From NCBI RefSeq assembly GCF_023973825.1, contig NC_090126.1:1597001-1661000 (forward strand): a stretch of 64,000 nucleotides of DNA. The letters run 5' to 3'. A program made the position numbers and the translations under genes. Shown piece after piece: positions 34,219 through 43,045 of the stretch (its first letter is position 1; the number at the start of each line of letters is the position of its first letter). This stretch comes from Plasmodium brasilianum. Its lineage: Eukaryota > Apicomplexa > Aconoidasida > Haemosporida > Plasmodiidae. The notes beneath the pieces are model-generated. The model saw only the letters and a program-made list of their open reading frames with translations. It was not told the origin of the DNA and did not search any database.

Positions 34219-37200
34219 ATGAGCGCACATATCCGAAATAGCGTACTTGGTAACTCTAACGCAGAATTAGTAAAAAAAAGAAATGCATACATGAACAATG
34301 CACATGAATATGTGGAAAACTTTGGGAGGAGAAGGTACATGTATAAGTTAGTCAACAGAAGCAAAGGAAGTGTCAGTGAAAGTGATATTACCGCGAACAG
34401 CATTAACGGGGGTAGTTACAGCGCGAATAATATTAACGGGGGTAGTTACAACGCGAATAATATTAACGGGGGTAGTTACAACGCGAATAATATTAACGGG
34501 GGTAGTTACAACACGAATAATATTAACGGGGGTAGTTACAACACGAGCGCGCTAGATATCGGTGGAACGCTAATAAAAGTTGTGTACCTAAATGATGAAT
34601 ACGTAAGAGCAAAGAGCGAGGAGGTATCTAATGAACCGTTAGCAATAGAAATAGAAGAGAACAAATATTTGTATGTAAACTTTTTTAACATACATGATTT
34701 AGAAGGTACATTGGATTTCTTAATAAAAAATGATTTAATAAAAAAAAAAATTATGTTAACAGGAGGAGGTTCACATAAATATTATTATAGTATAATTGAT
34801 AAAATAGTTAAAGAAGAAATTCGTAAGAGAGTAAAAATTGCAAATGAGAACTACTTATTGTATGTATGGAACTACTCTTATGATGAAGAAGCTTTTGTGT
34901 TATATGTTGAACTGTGTATAGAAAGAGAAGATAACAATGAAAATAAAATAATTTTTAATAAAGAATTTCTTTCAAAATTTAAGAATTATGAAACTATTAG
35001 AGTGTATTTATTAAAATGTATTACATGTAATGATAAAATGGATGTCTCTTTAGAATACAATCCTAATGAAGTAGGATGCCACAGTCTTTATACGAACGAT
35101 GATCAAAGAGAGCAAATAGAAGCTTGCCATTATAGTAGGAATGTAACTAACGCTAACAATGACAATGTCTTTGTTAGAAACATTAATTGCGTTAATTGCT
35201 TGTCTTTCAAGAGAGATTTAATTGTCGAGTGTTTCCGAAAAGACGAAATGAGTTGTGTTATGAAAGGAATATACACACTGTTTAATGTAAAGAAATCCAT
35301 TGTTACATATAACAGTTTGTTAAGAACAGAACTACCTGTACAAATAAAACATCCTTATTCACCTTTTATAATTGCAAATATAGGGTCAGGTATTTCTATT
35401 TTAAAGTCAAACGGGCATGGTTGTTATAAGAGAATATCTGGTACAGCTATTGGAGGTGGTACTCTTATGGGGATTGCACAAACGATATTAGAAAAAATAT
35501 CCTTTGAACAATTAATAAAATTAGCATCTAAAGGAACGACAAATCTTGATTTGAAAGTAAAACATATGAGAGAGGATGCATCTGGTAGTACTTGTATTAA
35601 TGGACATGCTTTGGCAACTAGTTTTGGGAATGTTCAAAAAATTTTAAAAAAAAAAAAAAAAAAAAAGGAGAAGGAGAAGGAGAAGAGAATTATAAAAACC
35701 AAGAAATGAACCGAGATATAGCTAGAAGTTTAATCAACATGGTTTCTTACAACGTCGGATACTTGGTTTGTTTACTGGCGAAAATACATAATGTGTTTAG
35801 GTAAATTTTTAACACACACTTGATGAAGTGCCCAGCAAATATACACATGCGCACGCACATAAAACAAATATAGTACAGTATAGTACAATATGGTACAGTA
35901 TAGTACAATATGGTACAATATAGTACAGTATAGTACAATATGGTACAGTATAGTACAATATAGTACAGTATAGTACAATATGGTACAGTATAGTACAATA
36001 TGGTACGATATAGTACAATATAGTACAATATAGTACAATATAGTACAATATAGTACAATATAGTACAATATAGTACAATATAGTACAATATAGTACAATA
36101 TGGTACAGTATAGTACAGTATAGTACAGTATGGTACAGTATAGTACAATATGGTACAATATAGTACAATATAGTACAATATAGTACAATATGGTACAGTA
36201 TAGTACAATATAGTACAGTATAGTACAGTATGGTACAGTATAGTACAATATGGTACAATATAGTACAATATAGTACAATATAGTACAATATAGTACAATG
36301 CAATGTAACATAATATTATACGCATATCCGTACACGCTTCTTATGTGGTTGACGCATCATGGATATTTGCAGAGAGAACCAGTTTGTATCTGTACAACAT
36401 ATGTGCACCATGTGCAATTTGTGCACTCTTTTTTTTTTTTTTTTTTTTTTTCCATTTTCTTATCCATTTATTCCTCCATCTACATCTTCATTTCCATTCC
36501 CTTTGTAGAATATTCTTCTCGGGGAAATATGTAAGCAATCATGAATGTATAATGGAATCCTTGACAAATGGTGTGTATTATTATTATCGTTATTATGGTT
36601 TAAACACAACGGAGGTGTGTGATACCCCCGATGATAAGCAAATAAATAACATGCGTATACGTGAAGACAAGGACAAGGATAATGCACGGTACGACAAGAA
36701 AAATGCCTACAAACAGGTCAGTCCGTACCCATCTCACTATTCGGTAAGAATAATTCGGAAAAAAAGGAAAAAATAATGAAAAAAAAAAAAAAGGGAAGAC
36801 GCGGTTCTCTTGCATATATGGAAACTGTTTTACGTGTTAACTTGTGTATATACATACGTACATATGTACGCGTATGTATGAGCATGAATGTGTTTTTAAA
36901 CTTCATTAGTTATGTAGTTACCATTTGTTTTTAGTGGTTATTATGCAGTTCTTGCCTTCCCCACATAAGTATATGTGTATGCAAATATATATTCCAGTTA
37001 TTATGGCAAAAATTAATATGATTTGTTCTAACAAAACTTTTTTTTTTTGCTTCATTGCTTATTTCCTTTCTGCTTTTTTTTTTTTTTTTTTTCATTTAAT
37101 ACAATTGTTCATTTCCCCCGTATTGCGCTATCCCCTTGGGATTAGTAACAGCCTGTATGAGGTAATATTTTTTCTTTTTTTATTTTTTTTTAAGAGTAAC

Positions 37201-37293
37201 GATGATAAAACAATTAGTACGGGACAACTTCCAGAAGTTTTATTCCTCAAACATGATGCGTTTTTAGGAGCCATTGGATGCTTTTTCTCCTAG
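34219..37293 (+). CDS. PANK1: Pantothenate kinase 1, three exons, homopolymer frameshift in exon 1
   Basis: It phosphorylates pantothenate (vitamin B5), the first step of coenzyme A synthesis, in the cytosol. Exons are 34219-35800, 36509-36716 and 37195-37293. The type II PanK features are SALDIGGTLIKVVYL (phosphate-binding loop, about residue 110), IMLTGGGSHKY, YSPFIIANIGSGISILK, RISGTAIGGGTLMGI, NRDIARSLINMVSYNVGYLV, then IFFSGKYVSNHE and LFLKHDAFLGAIGCF at the end. The reading frame breaks at an A21 run (35646-35666). Upstream it would run on to a stop at 35709, while the conserved downstream blocks lie in another frame. One extra A would reconcile them, so a sequencing or assembly length error is the likeliest cause. 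An N-terminal INGGSYNANN repeat is absent from the core family. Exon 2 carries an Asp/Lys-rich insertion. Confidence 0.88.
34396..34545. repeat. 30-bp coding repeat in PanK1 (NNINGGSYNA)
   Basis: Five copies of a 30-bp unit encode Asn-Asn-Ile-Asn-Gly-Gly-Ser-Tyr-Asn-Ala/Thr, immediately before the DIGGT phosphate-binding loop of PanK1. Nearly identical copies suggest recent expansion. Confidence 0.9.
35868..36298. repeat. Decamer satellite (TAGTACAATA), about 43 copies, in PanK1 intron 1
   Basis: The 10-bp unit TAGTACAATA repeats for about 430 bp with mostly two variant positions (TAG/TGG and CAATA/CAGTA). Each unit carries the palindrome GTAC. The array lies in the first intron of PanK1, between the GTAAAT donor at 35801 and the acceptor at 36508. 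Confidence 0.93.
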
Positions 37294-37609
37294 TTTTTTT
37301 TTTTTTTTTTTATTTATGCATGAGCGAGCATTTACCTCTTATGAAATAAATGAACATGTGTATCCGTGTGTATAAGTGTATACCAGCTTTTGTTGATAAT
37401 TTTCTGTTACCTGTTAATTTGTATTACGGAAATTTTCATGAACATAAGGTATTATGGAAATACTAACATGATTTTGCAAAAGTATACCTGGTCAACCACT
37501 ATGACTAGTGAACTTACGTGGGACCTATTTTTCCGTACGCTTATAAATAAGGCTTTGTATGATACTTAAGTGGGAATAAATGGATACATACATATTTGCA
37601 TGCGCGTAT

Positions 37610-37775
37610 GTTTGTTTGTATATGTGTGTATATGTGTATGTGTATATATGTGTGTTTGTATATGTGTATATATGTGTGTGTGTATATGTGTATGTGTGTA
37701 TATGGGTATGTGTATATGTGTATGTGTGTATATGTGTATATGTGTATGTGTGTATGTATGTATGTATGTGTGCGT
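37610..37775. repeat. TATGTG/TGTGTA microsatellite
   Basis: About 165 bp of tandem GTATATGTGTATGTGT-type sequence, open in all six frames. It lies downstream of PanK1. Confidence 0.85.
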
Positions 37776-38016
37776 CCCATGATGTGTTGTGTTTACCACT
37801 TAGCGCACATCAACACTCCTTTTCTCCTATCAATTAGCTCTGCTATGTGAACATATATGTATCTGTGCATGCTTCCCTTTTTTTGCGAATTCAATGGTTT
37901 CGAAATTTTCTATTATTATCGAATGGAATGAATTACTACTTGCGTATGAAAGCTCCTTATTTTTACGCGTTTGAAAGATTAATTTTTAATTTTTTAGTGA
38001 ATTGCTTTTTTTCCGA

Positions 38017-38185
38017 TTTTTTCCTTTTTTCTTCCTTTTTTCTTCCTTTTTTTGTTTCTTTTTTTTTTCTTTTTCTTTTTCCTTCTTTCTTTTTCCTTCT
38101 TTCTTTTTCCTTCTTTCTTTTTTTCCTTCTTTCTTTTTTTCTTTCTTTCTTTTTTTCCTTCTTTCTTTTCTTTTATCCTTTTGTT

Positions 38186-38258
<73 letters not shown>
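38017..38258. repeat. Pyrimidine-rich tract ending in a T71 homopolymer
   Basis: TTCC and CTTT units form a nearly pure pyrimidine stretch of about 240 nt that ends in 71 consecutive T (38188-38258). It is interrupted by G only at 38054 and 38183 and by A at 38175. Confidence 0.85.
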
Positions 38259-38789
38259 CATTCCCGTGCAATAATTAAAAAGGATAGGATTCTCAACATA
38301 TTATTTGCTTCCTCCCTTTTGCCAAATGTATTTTACTATAATTTCTTTAAATTACTAAAAATGAAGAATAAACAGTTAGCAGTTCAAAACCTTAAGAATT
38401 AAATAAACAAAGATGGTGAAAATAATAAAGCAGATTGAGATCGTACATTTTATAATTCTTAATATTAGCTAGCTCAAAAAAGAAAGAATAAAAAATAAAA
38501 TAAAAAATAAACTAGCAAGCAAACAATCAAAAAAGCAAACAATCAAACGAGCAAACACACATACGCACATACACACATATATACATACACACATACACAT
38601 ATATACATATATACATATATACATACACACTATATATATATACACGCATATGCAAGAAAAAACTGGGCTTCACAGAAAAACATGTTTTAGTCCTTTCAAA
38701 ATAAGCCGTTAATTTGACTTCCGCGGGTGAGTAAAAACGAGTCATTCACTGAAGAAGCGAGTGGCATATTCTGTGCACACACCAAGCAC

Positions 38790-38995
38790 TGTAAATATTG
38801 CAAACGTTGCAAGCACTGTAAATATTGCAAACGTTGCAAACACTGCAAACGCTGCAAACACTGCAAACGCTGCAAACACTGCAAACGCTGCAAACACTGC
38901 AAACGTTGCAAGCACTGTAAATATTGCAAGCACTGTAAATATTGCAAACGTTGCAAACACTGCAAACGCTGCAAACACTGCAAACACTGCAAACA
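38790..38995. repeat. 9/18-bp repeat (TGCAAACAC TGCAAACGT) upstream of the GPHR gene
   Basis: About 23 tandem 9-mers alternate between TGCAAACAC, TGCAAACG(C/T) and TGTAAATAT. The array is much richer in G+C than its surroundings and ends 50 bp before the ATG of the GPHR-like gene. The period is a multiple of three and all frames are open. One frame would read Cys-Lys-His-Cys-Lys-Arg repeats. Confidence 0.88.
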
Positions 38996-39044
38996 TAGTG
39001 AGGGCTTTCCTCATGGGGGGAATAAACTGTAGAGGGCTGCAAAT

Positions 39045-42000
39045 ATGATAAGCTGGACAGCCGTGTTTTTGTGCCTCTACCACTTAGCATTGTCGGTGTT
39101 GGGGTCATTGTTTTTTGAAAATTATTTGTTCAAGGATTTTGATAACAGCTTTAGTCTTGTAAAAATAATTTTCTGTTTTTCTTTTGTTCTATGTCTATCA
39201 TTGTTGTCTATGATTGTATTTGAAATACTTGGTTTCATAACAACAAGTCTGAAGCTGTTTATATGGTATATTGATATAACTCTTTTAATTTTGTTTATTT
39301 ATTTAATAATCCCTGTAAGTTTAATATATACATACATTACATTTGAAGATGAAAAGACAGCGAATAGTTTATTTAAATTTAAATATTTTTATACTGCACT
39401 AACTAAGATGAAACATAAGAAAAAAAAAATATACCTGCCTGATGAAGATAAAACAAATTTTATGAGGAAATTAGTGTATGTTAGTGAAGACTTAATATTA
39501 AAAATGAAAAATTATAATAAAAAAATAAGAAATAGAAATAAACAAAAGATATTAAAATTTGTAGTTGGTTGTATTTTTTTTTTACCAATAATATGGTTTA
39601 CTTTTTATAAAATTTCAATGATTACATTAAAGAACAATAGTGATGTATATGACAAATCAGATATATATGATATAGGTAATATATTGCAAGAAAAATTTAA
39701 ACTAATAAACAAAGAATTTGCTGAAGAGTATGATACTAATAATGAAAATAGTCAGAATTTTCTTTTCATCAAAATAATCAAAAATTTACTGATATATATA
39801 TCCGTTACAGGGATGACAATAGTTAGTGCCTTTTCTGCATTTACTAGTTTATATTCACCTTATACGAACATAAGTAATTTTTTTTTTTTTGTAACTCTTA
39901 AAAAAGTAAAAATCATTGAAAAGAAGATTATGTTTATTACTGACGAGTTAGCATCAAAAAAAAAAATGCTTTTGTTACATGATTACCCACATTTAATTAA
40001 TTTATATTCTAAAAATGTACATTATAATGAATCTTGTTTTTCAAATAAGCTACATTCTTATAATAACAGGAATAGACATAACAACTACACTAAAAACCTA
40101 CATTTTGATAAAACCTCTTCTTTTTATAATACTTCCGCCAATACGAATAACTACTCTTTTGCTCAAAATGTATGCCTGAATGGATGCGAAAATTTTACCG
40201 ATAATACTTTTAACTACACCAATAACAATGATACAATAAATCGGTACGTCGACAATTCCCCCCATAATTGTTATGGCATTTTGACATACCACATAGATGA
40301 TAACTTCAATGTGGAAACGATGCATAGTCACAACGACCATGTGAATCACTGCGGACGGGAAAATAAACATGGTTTGAAACATACAGGGGGGCACAAGAGG
40401 GAAGAAGCAGAGGGAGTGGTAATGCCAATGGCAAGGATAGAGCCATTGAACGGTAATGGTAATGTGAACGTGGGTATACGAGATAGCGGAAAAGAGCAAA
40501 TAAAAAGCAGAGAAAACAAGCAAAGAAAGCAAAATGAAGAAATCGAATACATACATTTTAAACCGTTCAAAAAGTGTAACTTATACTTGGGTAGTCACAA
40601 GTCAATATACAAAAACATATACGAAACGTTCATAAAAAAAGAAAAGAATTTTGGGGGGATATTTAACTTGAATGGAGGGTATGATGAGGTGGAAGGGGTA
40701 GTAGTCGAAGAGAAGAAGGAAATGGAAATGTTGGAGAAAAAAATGGATATGTTAGAGAAAAAACAAAAAATAAATGTATTGAATCTAACGAGTCCACATG
40801 AAGAATGTAAAGAAACACATGTAGAAAATCATCATATGTCTATTCTAAACAATAATAGAAGAGAAGTAGAAGTGGATATAAGTACTAGAAGTAGTAGTAG
40901 TAACCGGTTTAGTCCCTTTGTCGAATATATTAATAGCACTAATTCGTTGTATAAACGGAATGTTAAATCTACGAATTTGATGGAGAATAATAATAATAAT
41001 GATAATTGTATTAATATTAATGATAATAGTACTAATAATAATATTAATAATAATATTAATAATAATAATATTAATAATAATAATAATAATAATAAGCATG
41101 TGGATTATAAAAAAAAATTTATTTTTTTCAAAACGACAGAGAAAGAAGAGGAAAGAGAAGCATACGACGTAGAACATAATGAAGAGACGAAAGAGATAAG
41201 CAGTTGTAATGATGGGGAAGAAAAAAACAAATCCATCTTTCATAAATATAACAACACAGTACATTCTTTTAAAAACTTATTTAGACATTTTGATACTTTA
41301 CCACAAGATATTAAACACAAGGAGAGTAAGAGTATAAACCGGAGGTATATATCTGCTTTTCTTTTTAATAGTTTTCAAAAACCATATAAAACTTTTCAAA
41401 GTGTTAAGGAATTTTTTACAGGTAAAAAAGCAAATGTTAATAAAAAAAATAAAGAGATATTAATACAAGACATAAAAGCATTAGAATATATGGCTAAGAA
41501 TTTATATTTCTTACTAGATGAAGTAATAAAGGAACAAATACGAATAAATCAGAGTACAACTTTTTGTGGTATTTTCTTATATTTATTAGGAATAATAATG
41601 TCCATATTATGTATATATAAAATTGTAAAAACCTGTTATATTATTTACATGATAGAAATATATTATAGGTTTATATCAACCTATAGCAGCGGACATGTGT
41701 TAATGCTATTTTATTCAAGAAATATGAATATTTCATTTATAAATGATCTCAAAAATGTACTTCATATAGTTCATATTAATATTAATTTAGATAATTATGT
41801 CATCTCAATAACATCTATTTTGTTATTATGTTTTATTTTTACAAATTTAAAAACGTTTATGGAAAAAATTATTAAATTACGATATTCTACAAAATCGTCC
41901 TTATACTCCAATATTGCTATTTTGGTCATGTGCGAAATTATGGACCTATACTTTTCCGCTTATTGTATACAGTTATTTGACTACTTACCCGTTAAGGAGA

Positions 42001-42158
42001 AGGTTAAAATGTTGTACATATTTTTCAACAATAATTTGCTCAATTTGTTTAAACTTAAATACCATTTCGATTTTGTCTACGTCATATCGCTCTTTATATC
42101 TCTGGCTCTGATCAAGTTGCATCACAAGCACAGGTCTGATCAATTTAGAGAAATATGA
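39045..42158 (+). CDS. GPHR: Golgi pH regulator / GPR89-like membrane protein
   Basis: This polytopic membrane protein is related to animal GPHR (GPR89), an anion channel that keeps Golgi lumen pH, and to plant GTG proteins. It is a single exon of 1037 residues, about twice the 455 of the human protein. Family blocks are the N-terminal membrane hairpins with LFFENYLFKDFD and IVFEILGF; then GMTIVSAFSAFTSLYSPYTN and LASKKKMLL (family SPYTYMSYF and ISKKKRM); then ALEYMAKNLYFLLDE; then FCGIFLYLLGIIMSILCIYK; and the final KLRYSTKSSLYSNIAIL, FDFVYVISLFISLALIKLHHKH. The extra length is an insertion between about residues 330 and 790, rich in Asn, His and Lys, including a long Asn run. It falls in the cytosolic loop of the family. 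Secretory-pathway location is inferred. Confidence 0.86.
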   Translation: MISWTAVFLCLYHLALSVLGSLFFENYLFKDFDNSFSLVKIIFCFSFVLCLSLLSMIVFEILGFITTSLKLFIWYIDITLLILFIYLIIPVSLIYTYITFEDEKTANSLFKFKYFYTALTKMKHKKKKIYLPDEDKTNFMRKLVYVSEDLILKMKNYNKKIRNRNKQKILKFVVGCIFFLPIIWFTFYKISMITLKNNSDVYDKSDIYDIGNILQEKFKLINKEFAEEYDTNNENSQNFLFIKIIKNLLIYISVTGMTIVSAFSAFTSLYSPYTNISNFFFFVTLKKVKIIEKKIMFITDELASKKKMLLLHDYPHLINLYSKNVHYNESCFSNKLHSYNNRNRHNNYTKNLHFDKTSSFYNTSANTNNYSFAQNVCLNGCENFTDNTFNYTNNNDTINRYVDNSPHNCYGILTYHIDDNFNVETMHSHNDHVNHCGRENKHGLKHTGGHKREEAEGVVMPMARIEPLNGNGNVNVGIRDSGKEQIKSRENKQRKQNEEIEYIHFKPFKKCNLYLGSHKSIYKNIYETFIKKEKNFGGIFNLNGGYDEVEGVVVEEKKEMEMLEKKMDMLEKKQKINVLNLTSPHEECKETHVENHHMSILNNNRREVEVDISTRSSSSNRFSPFVEYINSTNSLYKRNVKSTNLMENNNNNDNCININDNSTNNNINNNINNNNINNNNNNNKHVDYKKKFIFFKTTEKEEEREAYDVEHNEETKEISSCNDGEEKNKSIFHKYNNTVHSFKNLFRHFDTLPQDIKHKESKSINRRYISAFLFNSFQKPYKTFQSVKEFFTGKKANVNKKNKEILIQDIKALEYMAKNLYFLLDEVIKEQIRINQSTTFCGIFLYLLGIIMSILCIYKIVKTCYIIYMIEIYYRFISTYSSGHVLMLFYSRNMNISFINDLKNVLHIVHININLDNYVISITSILLLCFIFTNLKTFMEKIIKLRYSTKSSLYSNIAILVMCEIMDLYFSAYCIQLFDYLPVKEKVKMLYIFFNNNLLNLFKLKYHFDFVYVISLFISLALIKLHHKHRSDQFREI
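40987..41095. repeat. Asn-coding AAT-rich microsatellite in the GPHR-like gene
   Basis: AATAAT/ATTAAT triplets encode runs of Asn and Ile-Asn inside the large insertion of the GPHR-like protein. Length polymorphism is likely. Confidence 0.85.
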
Positions 42159-43045
42159 GCGGTTCATGAGAAAAAATACGAACGGGTCACATGAAAAAGT
42201 ATGAGCACTTCATAAGAATAAACACGAAGGGGTCGTATGAATAATAAGTATGAACGGGTCATGTGAAAAAAGAAACACTTTAAATTTGCGTAAATATGAT
42301 GTGATAATATTCCTAAATATGAAGTTACGGAGTGGATCTACTTCCCAAACGTTTTTGCGAAAATGTGCACTGTGATGAAATGATGTCGTACGAATGAGAA
42401 TGATGAAAGGGGGGAAGCACAGGAAAAAAAAAGTAAATATATAAATAAATAAAATGTACAAAAAATAACATATATAAATATATAAATAAATAAAAAATAA
42501 AATGTACAAAAAGTAAATATATAAATATATAAATAAATAAAAAATAAAATGTACAAAAAATAGCATGTATAAATATGTAAATAAAAGAGAACAGTTTCGA
42601 TGCGCTTTGCACAAGCAGACAAAAACAGGATACTCCGCCCCTATTATAAAGTTATTAAAAAAATTATACTACGTTGCTTAATATATTTCGAAAATGATTC
42701 CTAACATGCGTTGCATGTGTTTATATTCATGAATGAGTCAACTTTTATATTTAATATTTTTCATTTTTCATTTTATATTTTACATTTTTTTACGTTGTAC
42801 TTTATTTTTTTGTGTTTATTGTGATATATTTTTAATGTGCGTGTACAATTCGGTTGATTGTATATGTATGAATAAGGGTGTGCGTTTTTCTTATTTTTTT
42901 TACTGTTTATTCTGGTCCTTCTCTCAACGCTTTTTAAAATTATAACACATTGTTAATTTGTTTACACTACTATGGAAATACGCAACGAGCACGTAAAAAG
43001 TACATGTGCAAGTACAAATGTGCGTGTACCCACACGCACGCTGCT
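42159..43045. other. Convergent 3' region between GPHR and GlyRS
   Basis: This 890-bp tail-to-tail spacer begins with several diverged GGTCATATGA(G)AAA/TATGA units (42155-42290), followed by an AATAAATAAAATGTACAAAA repeat (42430-42585). No exon is seen. Confidence 0.6.
42425..42590. repeat. A/T-rich repeat with ATAAATAAATAAAATGTAC units
   Basis: Four imperfect copies of a roughly 45-bp unit containing ATAAATAAAAAATAAAATGT lie in the convergent spacer. They give hydrophobic artefact ORFs on the minus strand. Confidence 0.7.

Larger units (their letters stand above)
37294..39044. other. Intergenic region between PanK1 and the GPHR-like gene
   Basis: It contains a TATGTGTG microsatellite (37615-37770), a long pyrimidine-rich tract ending in T71 (38017-38258), CATATATACA repeats (38555-38640) and the 9/18-bp TGCAAACAC/TGCAAACGT array (about 38790-38995). 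The last is close to the start codon of the next gene and is probably in its 5' leader. No independent gene is supported. Confidence 0.6.

Noticed and set aside
35747..36335. Long minus-strand ORFs of Tyr-Cys-Thr-Ile-Leu repeats
   Set aside because: They come from the decamer satellite in PanK1 intron 1. A 10-bp unit without stops in three frames gives this by default.
36925..37190. Extra PanK1 exon between exons 2 and 3 (LGISNSLYE region)
   Set aside because: Exon 2 and exon 3 already join in phase and give the expected family order, so an extra exon is not needed.
38727..39032. ORF with Cys-Lys-His-Cys-Lys-Arg repeats as a zinc-ribbon protein
   Set aside because: It is generated by a 9-bp minisatellite that is open in at least five frames. 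There is no family match and no evidence for splicing to the GPHR gene. It is kept only as a repeat and as a possible leader ORF.
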